Below, piece after piece: positions 34,312 through 44,297 of a DNA stretch of 64,000 nucleotides. Source of the DNA: Paenibacillus sp. (GTDB lineage: Bacteria; Bacillota; Bacilli; Paenibacillales; YIM-B00363); the NCBI RefSeq assembly GCF_035645195.1, contig NZ_DASQNA010000031.1:62001-126000 (forward strand). Reading direction: 5' to 3'. A program made the position numbers and the translations under genes. Position 1 is the first letter of the stretch, and every line of letters starts with the position of its first letter. Below the pieces are notes generated by a model. That model worked only from the letters and a program-made list of their open reading frames with translations, ran no database searches and was not told the DNA's origin.

Positions 34312-35295
34312 CTATTCCGCGAAAGTTCGCCAATCGAATACCGTGGCGATCTTCTCGCGTTCGCGCCGGTCGATGCGGCGGTACACGTCTTCGGCGTCGC
34401 GGGGGTCGACGGTTTCGTACAAATCGTCGACGCGCAGCCGCCCATCGGCAAGCCAGCGCAGCGCCGCCGCTTTGCTGCCCATGACGCTCGGCTGCCCTTC
34501 TCGCTCGGCATGCAGCGGGATTTCCCACTCCCAGCCGCTGCGAAGGCGGACGTACCGGTGAAACACGAGGCTGATGAGTTCATGCGCCGTATGCTCGCTC
34601 CGCTGCGTCCACGGCACGCCGATCAAGACGACCTCGCCGTTCGGGTGAACCGTGCGGCAGCCGTCGATGACGTCCTGCTCTTTACCGCTGCAGTCAAGGA
34701 ACAGCGATACGCGGCCCGCGACGGCGGGGTCGTCGACCGGAATCCGGTCGTACACGGCGCCTGCGCCGAACGACCGCGCAATCGCGCGGCGTTCTTCTGA
34801 CGCATCGGCGGCCGCGACCTCGTAGCCCGTCAAGCGGCACACCTGCGCGGTCATCTGGCCGATGAGGCCGAGGCCGTTGACGAAGGCGAGCTGCGGCGGC
34901 CGGGCGGCGGTCGTCGCGATCGCGGTCATCGCCATGTTCGCCATGCGCGCGAACACGGCGATGTCCGGCGCGAGCCCCGCAGGCACCTTCAGCGCCTCCT
35001 TGCGCGGCAGCCGCTGGTACGATTGGTGCGGGGCCATCGCGTATACGTAATCGCCCGGCGCGACGTCGGTAACGGCGGAGCCGACCCGCTCGACCCGGAA
35101 GACGCAGCAGTAGCCCGGATAGAACGGCTCGGCGCGCTCCTTGCGGTACAGGGCGATTTCCGTGCCGGCGCTGAGCAGGCTGACGACGGTCGGCCCGGCG
35201 ATGTCGTGCTCGCCGAGCGGCTCGTCGTTCGATTCGTACGTTTCGAACGCGGCGTACCGGGAGCGGGGGACGACGATGCGGGCGCGCGTTACCAT
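34312..35295 (-). CDS. Medium-chain dehydrogenase/reductase family protein
   Basis: A 327-residue MDR protein. The N-terminal catalytic domain has LLSAGTEIALYRKERAEPFYPGY, a pattern of the subgroup related to bacteriochlorophyllide and sugar dehydrogenases that lacks the usual structural zinc Cys cluster. A Rossmann fold follows (FVNGLGLIGQMTAQVC). The ATG overlaps the stop region of the VOC gene by 7 bases, so the two form a coupled pair. The substrate is unknown; the pair converges on the sugar operon across a shared terminator. Confidence 0.75.
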   Translation of the reverse strand: MVTRARIVVPRSRYAAFETYESNDEPLGEHDIAGPTVVSLLSAGTEIALYRKERAEPFYPGYCCVFRVERVGSAVTDVAPGDYVYAMAPHQSYQRLPRKEALKVPAGLAPDIAVFARMANMAMTAIATTAARPPQLAFVNGLGLIGQMTAQVCRLTGYEVAAADASEERRAIARSFGAGAVYDRIPVDDPAVAGRVSLFLDCSGKEQDVIDGCRTVHPNGEVVLIGVPWTQRSEHTAHELISLVFHRYVRLRSGWEWEIPLHAEREGQPSVMGSKAAALRWLADGRLRVDDLYETVDPRDAEDVYRRIDRREREKIATVFDWRTFAE

Positions 35296-36242
35296 CGTTC
35301 GAGGAGCTCCAAGTTCGTCTTCAGCGACGCCTTCGCGTCGAGGTACGTATACGCGCCGCCCGCGAACTCGCCGCGCTGCGTCACCGCGATGCCGCGCGCT
35401 TCCAACGCGGGGAGCCGCTCCGGCACCTGCTTCACGTGATCGAACGCCAGATGGTGGAAGCCTTCGCCGTTCGCTTCCAGATCGTTCCGCCATACGCTCG
35501 TTCCGCCGTCCGGTTGAATAAGCTCGATTTGGATCGAGCCCATGTCGACAAGGTAGATAAGCGCCTGTCCGTCGGCCGGCTTCCCGAGGTACGTCGTGCG
35601 CGACTCTTCGTACGGCGCGGTGCGGAACGACTTGGTCGGCGCTCCGAACAGCTCCGCGTACGCGGCCGCCGTGCGGGCGGCATCCTCGACGAGGAAGCCG
35701 AGGTGCACGATCCGCTTCGTGCCCAGCGCGTTATCTTCCGTCGGGTCCGTCGCGGCGCTGTCCCAATTGCCGACGTTCCCAGCGGGCGCGGGGGCGTCTT
35801 CCTCCAGCAGCTCCACGATGGCGCCGAGGCGCGCTGCCGTATCCAAGCAAGCGTACCGTCCGCCGGCGAACTCGCCCTTCTGCAGCACGTCGATGCCGAG
35901 CGCCTCGAGCTGCGCCAGCTTCTCGCGCATCCCCGTCACCTTCACGGCGAAATGATGGAACCCTTCGCCGGACTGCTCCAGAAAGTCTTTCCAACCGCTT
36001 TCCCCTTCGTCGGGCTGCATAAACTCGAGCTGCAGCGATGCCGTCTGCAAGAACGCGAGCTTCGCCCGCCCGTCGGCAAGGCGCCCAAGGTACGTCATTT
36101 GCGTCGCCTCGACCGGGTCGGTCCAGATGCAGAACGGAGGCGCGAGCCGGAAAAATTCGGCGTACGCGTTCGCGGTCGCTTCGGCGTCCTTCGCGATGAA
36201 GCCAAGCTGGCAAATCGAAGCGCTTCCAGATAATACCGCCAT
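35289..36242 (-). CDS. Tandem VOC-domain (glyoxalase-like) protein
   Basis: A 317-residue protein made of two homologous VOC halves (about 8-150 and 178-317). Each has a QLGFIAKDAE or HLGFLVEDAA start, a GEGFHHxA segment with the metal His, and an ELLE ending. The overall pattern is close to methylmalonyl-CoA-epimerase-like members. It probably catalyses metal-assisted isomerisation or epimerisation of a 2-oxo compound. The ATG follows GGGGGA at 8 bases; a consensus-like promoter lies just upstream. It is co-transcribed with the dehydrogenase gene it overlaps. Confidence 0.82.
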   Translation of the reverse strand: MAVLSGSASICQLGFIAKDAEATANAYAEFFRLAPPFCIWTDPVEATQMTYLGRLADGRAKLAFLQTASLQLEFMQPDEGESGWKDFLEQSGEGFHHFAVKVTGMREKLAQLEALGIDVLQKGEFAGGRYACLDTAARLGAIVELLEEDAPAPAGNVGNWDSAATDPTEDNALGTKRIVHLGFLVEDAARTAAAYAELFGAPTKSFRTAPYEESRTTYLGKPADGQALIYLVDMGSIQIELIQPDGGTSVWRNDLEANGEGFHHLAFDHVKQVPERLPALEARGIAVTQRGEFAGGAYTYLDAKASLKTNLELLERW

Positions 36243-36287
36243 CGAATGAGTCCCCCATCGTCATAAATTTTCGGATGTTTCACCTCC

Positions 36288-36316
36288 ATTCTAGTACAAA
36301 ATCCTTTCGTTAACAA
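36288..36316 (-). promoter_or_regulatory. Promoter of the VOC/dehydrogenase pair
   Basis: On the minus strand: -35 TTGTTA (36311-36316), 17-base spacer, -10 TAGAAT (36288-36293), about 45 bases before the VOC start. Confidence 0.6.
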
Positions 36317-36320
36317 TCAT

Positions 36321-37802
36321 TTATTGTTGTTTGTCATCGAACACTGGCGACTTTCGGTGCATTGTAGCTTGCTCGTACGCATAGGCGATCCGGAACAGCG
36401 TCGGCTCCGAGAACGCTCGACTCGTAAACGTCAGACCGAACGGCTTGCCGTCCGCCCGATATCCGGCAGGAACCGTAATCGAAGGATAGCCGGCTTTCGC
36501 CGGAGCCGCGACTCCGGTATGGCCGGGGGAAAGAATCGCGTCCAACCGATACTTCTCCACGAACGCATCGATGCCGCTTCTCCTGGAGTTTTCGAGATCG
36601 CGCATTTTCGTCAGGATGTATTCCGGCTCGGTCAGCGTTCCGCTCGTACGCTCGGCTTCGATGAGCAGGTGCTGCCCGTAGAGCGCCACGCCCGGGTTGT
36701 GCATCCGGTTGAAGGCGATCAAATCTTTCAACGAATGGACGGGCACGTGCGGACCGAGCCGGCTCAAGTAATGGTTGAAAGCCGGTTTGAATTCGTAGAT
36801 CAGCACGGTCAAATCCCACTCCTGCCGCTCCAGTCGGCTCAGGTCTTCGATTTCGACCAAGACGGCGCCCAGCTTCTCGATCACTCCGAGCTCTCGTTCC
36901 AACAGCCGCTTCTCCTCGCCGCGCAGGTCGGGATAATGCGCGTTCTTCGGGATGCCGATGCGGGCGCCCCGCAGACCGTCTTCGCGCAGATACGGCCTGA
37001 AGTCTGCGACGGCGCGGCCGAGGCCGATCCGGGTCGCGTCATCCCGCTCGTCGAACCCCGCAATCGCGCCGAGCAGCGCCGCCGCGTCCGCGACGGTACG
37101 CGTCATCGGGCCGACCGTGTCGTGGGTCGGGGCGAGCGGGACGAGGCCGTCTCGACTGACGAGCCCGATCGTCGGGTTGAGTCCGACGATCGAATTTTCG
37201 ACCGACGGGTTGATGATGGAACCGAGCGTTTCCGTCCCGAGGGCGACCGCGGTCAAATTCGCCGACACGGCCGCCGCCGAACCGCTGCTCGAGCCGCCGA
37301 CGTCGAAGAGGCCCGGCCCGTATGGATTGCGGACGACGCCGCCGCGCGAGCTGTACCCGTTCGGCATGCGCAGCGACACGAATTTCGCCAGCTCGCTCAT
37401 GTTCGCTTTGCCCAGCAGGACGGCGCCCGCCTGGCGGAGCTTCCCGGCGACGAAAGCGTCGCGGGGCGCATACGAATCGGCCAACGCCAGCGCCCCCGCG
37501 CTCGTATGCATCCGATCCCCGGTCTCGATGTTGTCCTTGAGCAGCACGGGGATGCCGTGCAGCGGACCGCGCGGACCGCGAACCGCTCGCTCGCGATCCA
37601 TCGCCTCGGCGATGACGAGCGCGTCCGGATTGATTTCGAGCACGGCGTTCAGCCGCGGTCCGTTTTTATCGAGCGCGGCGATTCTCTGAATATACTGCAG
37701 CACCAATTCTTTCGAAGAGACAACGCCCGCGTCCATTCCCCGCTGCAAATCGTCGATCGTCGCTTCTTCCAAACCGTCGAACAACATCGCTTCCGTTCCC
37801 AT
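36321..37802 (-). CDS. Amidase signature family hydrolase
   Basis: A 493-residue amidase. The Ser-cis-Ser-Lys triad is visible: Lys in PVLLKDNIET, the cis-Ser and nucleophile in FDVGGSSSGSAAAV. TSAGALAL and VGPMTRTVADAA are further family segments. It cleaves a carbon-nitrogen amide bond; GatA is unlikely because no gatB/gatC genes are adjacent. No signal peptide is present. The start is the ATG with AGGAG 7 bases upstream. It is a single gene on the minus strand. Confidence 0.87.
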   Translation of the reverse strand: MGTEAMLFDGLEEATIDDLQRGMDAGVVSSKELVLQYIQRIAALDKNGPRLNAVLEINPDALVIAEAMDRERAVRGPRGPLHGIPVLLKDNIETGDRMHTSAGALALADSYAPRDAFVAGKLRQAGAVLLGKANMSELAKFVSLRMPNGYSSRGGVVRNPYGPGLFDVGGSSSGSAAAVSANLTAVALGTETLGSIINPSVENSIVGLNPTIGLVSRDGLVPLAPTHDTVGPMTRTVADAAALLGAIAGFDERDDATRIGLGRAVADFRPYLREDGLRGARIGIPKNAHYPDLRGEEKRLLERELGVIEKLGAVLVEIEDLSRLERQEWDLTVLIYEFKPAFNHYLSRLGPHVPVHSLKDLIAFNRMHNPGVALYGQHLLIEAERTSGTLTEPEYILTKMRDLENSRRSGIDAFVEKYRLDAILSPGHTGVAAPAKAGYPSITVPAGYRADGKPFGLTFTSRAFSEPTLFRIAYAYEQATMHRKSPVFDDKQQ

Positions 37803-38041
37803 TCCGCATCTCCTTTTCGCACACGCAAAAAAGCGCAAAAGCGCTGTTTCCTAGCTTAACCCGTTCGGCGCCCGTTTACGCGCTGGAAGCGGCCGCGTGC
37901 AGCCCTTATAACCGTCGACTATGGATCCTCTTTCGCGGTCCCTTCACCGCCTCGGAAATACGAGATTTCCTTGGAAATCGCGGCGTTCGACGCATTGCGG
38001 GGGCGTTCGAGCAATTTTGCCGAATCGAACGAGGGTCAAAA

Positions 38042-38055
38042 TGCAAGCGCATTCA
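38042..38055. promoter_or_regulatory. cre-like catabolite-repression site
   Basis: TGCAAGCGCATTCA matches the CcpA cre consensus TGWAARCGYTWNCW at 12 of 14 positions. It lies about 120 bases before the rhamnogalacturonan lyase gene; a TATGAT -10-like box is at 38118. Glucose repression of this enzyme would be expected. Confidence 0.55.
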
Positions 38056-38161
38056 AAACACCGGTTTTGTTGCCGATCTGCTCGGTTTTTTACCTCTGAA
38101 AATGGAAGCGTCCGCGCTATGATGAGGTCGAAAATCTATCATGATGGAAAGAGGGAATGGA

Positions 38162-41100
38162 ATGAGGAGCAAAGGTCTGATCGGCAAGTATCGCAGGTGG
38201 TTCGCCAGCATCATCGCTTTCGCGTTGGTTTGCACGACGATCGTCGGCACGGCGCCTCCCGCCAAGGCGGAGGAAGCCGGAGCCGGTATCGAGCTCCGTT
38301 TCGATTTCGGCACGGCGACCAGTCCGGTCCAAAGCGGCGCGCTGCAGGTGCACGAGTCGTTGTTGTACACGGCCGATCGCGGCTACGGGCTCGATCGAAT
38401 CATCGCGTCGCGCAACCGTTCCGGCGGGGACGACTGGACCAACGATTTCGTCCTGGGCGTCGAATACACGTTCATGGCGGATGTCCCTAACGGGGAGTAC
38501 GACATAACCGCCTATTCCGGCGACTTGCTCGAAGGAACGTCGTCGACGCGTACGAACATTACGCTCGAAGGCGCCGCCGCCGGATCGATCTCGTCTCGTC
38601 AGGCGGTTACGCAGGCGACGTTCCGTACGACCGTGCAGGACGGGCAGCTGACGGTAGGCGTCACCGGCTCGGGTGTGGGCGGGTATTTGAACGGATTGAT
38701 CGTTAAAACCGCCGTGCCGACGCCGCCGCCGGCGCCCGCATCGCTCGTCGTCGCCGGCATGACCGTCGCGGGCGAGCCGTCGGTGACGCTGCAGTGGAGC
38801 ACGGTGACCGAGGCCGTGTACTACCAACTGTACCGCTCGGCTTCCGACGCCGTTCCTCCGGCTCCAGTCGCGCGTACGAGCGAATTGAGCTACACGGATC
38901 AGGATGTCGTCGAAGGCGGTACCTATACATACCGGGTTAGCGCTGTAAGCGCTTCAGGACTCGAGTCCGAGCCGAGCGCTCCGGTCACGGCGACGCTCAC
39001 GCAGACGTCCGGTCCGGCAGAACCGCTGCCGGAAGCGCTGCCGCTCCGCTTCGATTTCGGTCCGGGCGCCGTCGAAGAAGGCTACTTCGCCGTTCGCGGA
39101 GAGACCGCCTACAACGCGGAACTGAAGTACGGGTTCGCGAATCCGTCGATGGTCAGCTCTGCGGACCGCGCAACGCCGGACGCCCTTCGCGCCGACTTCG
39201 TCTCGCCGGCGGGCACGCCGTTCCTGCTCGACTTGCCGGCAGGGGATTACAAAATCACCGTCGTCGCGGGCGACGCCGAAGCGACGACCAACATCGGCGT
39301 GAAGGCGGAATCGATCACGAAAATTCCGGTTGTCGACCGCGCGGCCGGCCAATACTTGGAACAGTCGTTCGACCTTGCGCTCGTCGACGGTCAACTGACG
39401 TTGGAGCTGCTCGGCACATCGCCGAAGCTGAACGCGCTCGTCATCGAGAAGCTGCCGGAGCGTTCTCCGGGGGAGAGACCGACCGTGTACCTCGCGGGCG
39501 ACTCGACCGTCCAAACATATGACGAGTACTGGAAGCCGGAAGCCGGCTGGGGGCAAATGATTCCGCGTTACTTCACCAACGACGTCGCGTTCGATAATCG
39601 CGCGATCGGCGGACGCAGCTCCAAATCGTTCCAGTTCGAAGGGCGTCTCGACGCCATTTTGCTCGACGCGAGGCCCGGCGATTACTTGATGGTCCAGTTC
39701 GGCCACAACGACGCGACCGTCAGCGTTCCGGAGCGGTACGCTTCCGTGCCGGATTACAAGAACTATCTGAAAACGTACGTCGCCGGCGCGCGTCAGCGCG
39801 GAGCGACGCCGATCCTGGTGACGCCGGTCGGACGGCGCGATTTTAACCCGGAAACGGGCAAGTTCAACGTCAGCTTCCCGGATTACGTCGCAGGCATGAA
39901 GGAAGTGGCGCAAGAGTTGAACGTGCCGCTCGTCGATTTGAGCGCGCTCAGCGTCGCGTATTACAACGAGATCGGGCCGGAGGCGACGATGGCCGTGTTC
40001 CTCTATACGGAGCCGGGCATGTATCCGGCGTTTCCGAACGGCTCGCAGGACAATACGCACTTCCAAGAATACGGCGCGATCCAGATCGCCCGGCTCGTCT
40101 CCGTCGGCGTGAAGGCGCTGTCCGGCGTTCCGCTCTCGAATTACGTCACGGACGTCGAACCGCCTGCCGCAGTGCCGGCCAAGCCGACGGGGCTCGTCGC
40201 GAGCAACGTGAGCAACGCGGGCGCGACGCTCGCATGGAACGCGGTGGAGGGCGCGGACATCTATAAAATTTACCGCAAACGGGCGGCCGACGAGGCGTAC
40301 GCATTGATCGGCACCTCGACCGTCCCGACGCTCAGCGTCATCGGCATGACGGAGGGCGAGACGTACCACCTGCGGGTGAGCGCGGTGAACGGCAAAGGGG
40401 AATCGGAGCCGTCCGACGCCGTCGTCGTCCGCATGAAACAGGCGACGATCAAATTCGATTTCGGCCTCGCGAACTCTCCGGTCGCCGCCGGTTATACGGG
40501 CGTCAATTTGTCAACCGTCTACTCGCAAGAGCGCGGCTACGGCATCGTCAATCCTCAGGGAATGATCGGGCGCGACCGCGGCACGGGCGGCGATCTGCTC
40601 CGCGATTGGCTCGGATATTTCAACGTCGGTTGGCAATTCGACGTCGACGTGCCGAACGGCTTGTACTCGGTAAAAGTGTACGTCGGCGATTATTCCGGCA
40701 GCGCCCGCACGACGGTTGCCGTCGAAGGCCAAGACTACGGGCAAGTGTCCGCGCCGCGCAACAATATCGCGGAGAAAATCATCCCGACCGTCTCCGTCAA
40801 GGACGGGCGAATGAACTTCCGCTTCGCCGGCTCGACAGGCATCGTGAACGGCCTTGAGATTACGCCGATTTTGGCGGCGCCGGCCAACCTACGCATCGAT
40901 TCGCTCGACCTCGACCCGGAACAGCCGTCGGCGACGCTGCTTTGGGACCCGGTCGACGACGCGGCGCAATATCGGGTGTATAAACGCATCGAAGGAGCGA
41001 AGCAAGCGGAGCTCGCGGGCGTAACGTCCGCAACGTCGTTCTCGGATACGGCGATGGACGTCGGCTTGCAGTACGAGTACTCGGTTTCGACCGTCGACCA

Positions 41101-43705
41101 CGCGGGTACGGAGACGGTGCCGTCGTCGCCGCTGCTCGTGCCGATGTTCGACCCGAGCCAACCGGTTCCGGCCGTTCCGAGCAACCTGCGTCTTGGCGCG
41201 GTGAACAAAAACGACCTGACAATCGAATGGGATTCCGCGGATGGAGCATATTCCTACGTCGTGTACCGCGCTAAGAAGGCGGACGGCCCGTACGCGCTCG
41301 TCGGCCGGACGAAGGAGCCGCGTTTTACGGACACAACCGTGCTCACGACGATCCGCTACTACTACAAAGTCGCTTCCGCCGGATTGGGCGGGAAATCCGG
41401 CTTCTCGGAGCCGATCGAAACGCCGGCCGTCACCGTGCTCAAGCGCCAGATGGAGACGCTCGACCGCGCCCCTGTCGCGATCGCGACCGAGCAGGGCGTC
41501 TATATCGGATGGCGCAAGCTCGGCCTCGACCCGGCGAACATCGCCTTCGCGTTGTACCGCGACGGCAAGAAAATTACCGGCGAGCCGATCGAAGGCGCGA
41601 CGAATTGGCTTGACCGGGAGGGGACCGCGGCATCCGTGTACCAGCTGTACACCGTCGTCGACGGCGTCGAAACACCGGCGACGCAACGATTCGGCGTTTG
41701 GCAAAAGCAGTACTTGTCCGTCCCGCTCGACAAACCGGCGGACGGCGTCACGAAAGACAATCAGCCGTATACGTACCACGCGGGCGATGCCAGCGTCGGC
41801 GACCTGGACGGAGACGGAACCTACGAAATCGTGCTGCTGTGGAACCCGAGCAACGCGAAGGACAACTCGCAAGCGGGATACACAGGCATCGTCTATATGG
41901 ACGCGTATAAGCTGGACGGAACGAGACTGTGGCGAATCAATCTCGGACCGAACATTCGCGCCGGCGCGCACTACACCCAATTCATGGTGTACGATCTCGA
42001 CGGCGACGGGAAATCGGAAGTCGCGTTCAAAACAGCCGACGGCACCGTCGACGGCGTCGGCAACGTCATCGGCCGAGCCGGCGTCGATCACCGGAACAGC
42101 AGCGGATACGTCCTTCAGGGCGCCGAGTATATAACGGTCTTCGAAGGCGCGACCGGCAAGGCGCTCGCCACGGCCGAATACGATCCGCCGCGCGGCGACG
42201 TATCGTCTTGGGGCGACTCGTACGGCAACCGGGTGGACCGCTTCCTCGCGGCCGTCGCGTACCTCGACGGGGAACGCCCGAGCCTCGTGATGAGCCGCGG
42301 CTATTATACCCGCACGGTGCTTGCCGCCTACAACTACCGGGATGGCCAGCTGACGAAGCTGTGGCGCTTCGACACGAACGACGAGGGCAACGGCGGCTAC
42401 GCCGGCCAAGGCAACCATAACTTGTCCATAGGCGACGTCGACGGGGACGGCAAAGACGAAATCAGCTTCGGCGCGATGGCGATCGACGACGACGGCACCG
42501 GTCTGTACACGACCGGCCTCGGCCACGGCGACGCGATGCACCTCGGCGATCTCGATCCGGACCGCCCGGGACTCGAACTGTTCGACGTGCACGAGCACGC
42601 CGACTCGCCGTACGGCATGGAAATGCGCGATCCCGCCACGGGCGAGGTATTGTGGGGCGTTCGCACCGGCGTCGACACCGGCCGCGGCATGACGGCGGAT
42701 ATCGATCCCCGCCATTTGGGCGAAGAGGCGTGGAGCGCGACGATCACGAACGAACAGCAGGTGCAGATTACCGGTTTGTATAACGTAAAAGGTGAGCGGA
42801 TCAGCTTGAACATTCCGACGTCGACGAACTTCGGCATTTGGTGGGACGGCGATCTGCTCCGCGAACTGCTTGACGGCATCCGAATCGACAAGTGGGATTA
42901 CGAGTCTGAAACGACGCAAAACGTTCTAACGGCAACCGGCAGCGCGTCGAACAACAGTACGAAGGCGAATCCGAGCCTCCAAGCCGATTTGTTCGGCGAT
43001 TGGCGGGAAGAGGTCGTCTGGCGGGCGGCGGATAGCAGCGAACTGCGCATTTACTCGACCACGGACGTAACGGAGCACGGTCTCCGAACGCTGATGCACG
43101 ACCCGATCTACCGACTCGGCGTCGCGTGGCAGAACGTCGGCTACAACCAACCGCCGCACACCGGCTACTACCTTGGCGTCGGCATGACCGAGCCGGCTGC
43201 CCCGAGCATCTACCTGACCGCAGCGAACTTGCCGGACATCGAACCGCCGACGATTGTTTTCCAGTCGGCCGACGGAGCGACGTACGGCGTCGCCGATCTC
43301 GTCCCGCTCGGGTGCGAAACGACCGATGCGCAATCCGGCATCGTTTCCTCCGACTGCGATCCGAACGCCGCCGCATTCGGTTACGAGTTGGGCGGGGGCA
43401 CGCACGTCCTGACCGCCCATGCGACGGACGCGGCCGGCAACGCCGCGCAGGCGTCGATCACGATCCATGTCGCGGTCGACTTCGAAGGCGTCATCGCATT
43501 GACGCGAAGCTTCGTCTCTTCCGCAGACGTCGAATCGTCGCTGATCGAGAAGCTGCAAGCGGCTCAGGCGGCGGACGCGCGGGGCAACGGGCAAGCGAAA
43601 GAGGGGCAGCTGGGGGCGTACATGAACCAGCTGAAGGCGCAGACCGACAAGGCGATCGCCCCCGAGCAGGCGAGCGTCCTCGCCGAACTCGCCCGACAAC
43701 TATAA
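38162..43705 (+). CDS. Multidomain rhamnogalacturonan lyase (PL11) with acetylesterase domain
   Basis: An 1847-residue exported enzyme. Order: signal peptide ending at PAKA (about 36); carbohydrate-binding-like beta domain (43-185); FN3 (190-280); second binding-like domain (293-433); SGNH esterase like rhamnogalacturonan acetylesterase (440-655; GDST, GGRSS, GHND, DNTHF); FN3 (668-760); third binding-like domain (761-903); two FN3 (905-1092); PL11 rhamnogalacturonan lyase (about 1093-1690; repeated DLDGDG-type Ca2+ loops, HAGDASVGDLDGDG); a Big/HYR-like domain and a helical C-terminal repeat (1773-1847). It would de-acetylate and cleave rhamnogalacturonan I outside the cell. The ATG with AGAGGGA upstream is preferred to an earlier in-frame ATG at 38141. 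Confidence 0.9.
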   Translation: MRSKGLIGKYRRWFASIIAFALVCTTIVGTAPPAKAEEAGAGIELRFDFGTATSPVQSGALQVHESLLYTADRGYGLDRIIASRNRSGGDDWTNDFVLGVEYTFMADVPNGEYDITAYSGDLLEGTSSTRTNITLEGAAAGSISSRQAVTQATFRTTVQDGQLTVGVTGSGVGGYLNGLIVKTAVPTPPPAPASLVVAGMTVAGEPSVTLQWSTVTEAVYYQLYRSASDAVPPAPVARTSELSYTDQDVVEGGTYTYRVSAVSASGLESEPSAPVTATLTQTSGPAEPLPEALPLRFDFGPGAVEEGYFAVRGETAYNAELKYGFANPSMVSSADRATPDALRADFVSPAGTPFLLDLPAGDYKITVVAGDAEATTNIGVKAESITKIPVVDRAAGQYLEQSFDLALVDGQLTLELLGTSPKLNALVIEKLPERSPGERPTVYLAGDSTVQTYDEYWKPEAGWGQMIPRYFTNDVAFDNRAIGGRSSKSFQFEGRLDAILLDARPGDYLMVQFGHNDATVSVPERYASVPDYKNYLKTYVAGARQRGATPILVTPVGRRDFNPETGKFNVSFPDYVAGMKEVAQELNVPLVDLSALSVAYYNEIGPEATMAVFLYTEPGMYPAFPNGSQDNTHFQEYGAIQIARLVSVGVKALSGVPLSNYVTDVEPPAAVPAKPTGLVASNVSNAGATLAWNAVEGADIYKIYRKRAADEAYALIGTSTVPTLSVIGMTEGETYHLRVSAVNGKGESEPSDAVVVRMKQATIKFDFGLANSPVAAGYTGVNLSTVYSQERGYGIVNPQGMIGRDRGTGGDLLRDWLGYFNVGWQFDVDVPNGLYSVKVYVGDYSGSARTTVAVEGQDYGQVSAPRNNIAEKIIPTVSVKDGRMNFRFAGSTGIVNGLEITPILAAPANLRIDSLDLDPEQPSATLLWDPVDDAAQYRVYKRIEGAKQAELAGVTSATSFSDTAMDVGLQYEYSVSTVDHAGTETVPSSPLLVPMFDPSQPVPAVPSNLRLGAVNKNDLTIEWDSADGAYSYVVYRAKKADGPYALVGRTKEPRFTDTTVLTTIRYYYKVASAGLGGKSGFSEPIETPAVTVLKRQMETLDRAPVAIATEQGVYIGWRKLGLDPANIAFALYRDGKKITGEPIEGATNWLDREGTAASVYQLYTVVDGVETPATQRFGVWQKQYLSVPLDKPADGVTKDNQPYTYHAGDASVGDLDGDGTYEIVLLWNPSNAKDNSQAGYTGIVYMDAYKLDGTRLWRINLGPNIRAGAHYTQFMVYDLDGDGKSEVAFKTADGTVDGVGNVIGRAGVDHRNSSGYVLQGAEYITVFEGATGKALATAEYDPPRGDVSSWGDSYGNRVDRFLAAVAYLDGERPSLVMSRGYYTRTVLAAYNYRDGQLTKLWRFDTNDEGNGGYAGQGNHNLSIGDVDGDGKDEISFGAMAIDDDGTGLYTTGLGHGDAMHLGDLDPDRPGLELFDVHEHADSPYGMEMRDPATGEVLWGVRTGVDTGRGMTADIDPRHLGEEAWSATITNEQQVQITGLYNVKGERISLNIPTSTNFGIWWDGDLLRELLDGIRIDKWDYESETTQNVLTATGSASNNSTKANPSLQADLFGDWREEVVWRAADSSELRIYSTTDVTEHGLRTLMHDPIYRLGVAWQNVGYNQPPHTGYYLGVGMTEPAAPSIYLTAANLPDIEPPTIVFQSADGATYGVADLVPLGCETTDAQSGIVSSDCDPNAAAFGYELGGGTHVLTAHATDAAGNAAQASITIHVAVDFEGVIALTRSFVSSADVESSLIEKLQAAQAADARGNGQAKEGQLGAYMNQLKAQTDKAIAPEQASVLAELARQL

Positions 43706-43728
43706 CCATAACGTTTATAACGCAACGC

Positions 43729-43758
43729 AAAAACCACTCGGCGCCGCCGAGTGGTTTT
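43729..43758. terminator. Bidirectional terminator
   Basis: The stem CCACTCGG/CCGAGTGG is extended by A-run/T-run pairs on the outside (43729-43741 and 43747-43758). It lies between the lyase gene and the convergent chromate transporter genes. Confidence 0.8.
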
Positions 43759-43762
43759 CCAT

Positions 43763-44296
43763 TTACGATAAAAACACGCCGCCGTACACGAACGCGCCGA
43801 CGATGACGAACGCGGGGTGAATGCGTCGGACCTGCATGAAATAGAAGGCGACGGCTGCGATACCCAAAAACTGCAATATGCCGATCATCTGAACCGATTC
43901 CCACGAGCTCTCCCACGTCACCAGCAGCATCATGACGGCGATGACGGGCTGCACGAGCAGCGTCATGCCTTTCACCGCCGGCGACTGCTTATACTTTTGC
44001 AATAGATTCAACAGCAAAATCAGGGCGATCGCGGAAGGAGCGACCGTCGCGACAATCGCGATCACAACCCCGATCCATCCGGCGACATCATATCCTACGT
44101 AAGAAGCGATCTTCGTGGCGATCGGGCCCGGCAGCGAGTTCCCGAGCGCCAGTACGTTCGTAAACTCCGCGCTCGTCAGCCAGCCGTTGTTCGGCACGAC
44201 TTCTTGGTACATCAACGGGATCGAGGCGGGACCGCCGCCGTATCCGAACACGTTCGCCAGGAAAAAGCCGAGAAACAATTCCCACCATTCCGACAT
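43763..44296 (-). CDS. Chromate transporter, half-size subunit 2
   Basis: A 177-residue membrane protein with about six hydrophobic segments and one CHR domain. Family motifs are NVFGYGGGPASIP near residue 15-28 and LPGPIATKIASYVGY near 55-70. Half-size ChrA proteins work as pairs with opposite membrane topology and export chromate or a related oxyanion. The partner gene ends just upstream, and AAAGGAGAAGG is placed across the junction. Confidence 0.88.
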   Translation of the reverse strand: MSEWWELFLGFFLANVFGYGGGPASIPLMYQEVVPNNGWLTSAEFTNVLALGNSLPGPIATKIASYVGYDVAGWIGVVIAIVATVAPSAIALILLLNLLQKYKQSPAVKGMTLLVQPVIAVMMLLVTWESSWESVQMIGILQFLGIAAVAFYFMQVRRIHPAFVIVGAFVYGGVFLS

Positions 44297-44297
44297 A

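Noticed and set aside
36264-36290. GGAGGTGA followed by an ATG in another frame ahead of the VOC gene, as a leader peptide
   Set aside because: The spacing (15 bases) is too long and the frame runs far into the VOC gene; the VOC start has its own GGGGGA.
36324-37859. 511-codon plus-strand frame opposite the amidase
   Set aside because: The minus strand encodes a full amidase with catalytic motifs, so the plus-strand frame is a shadow.
40889-42919. 676-codon minus-strand open frame inside the lyase gene
   Set aside because: Antisense to a clearly coding multidomain enzyme; open only because of the high GC third positions; Arg/Val-rich with no recognisable domain.
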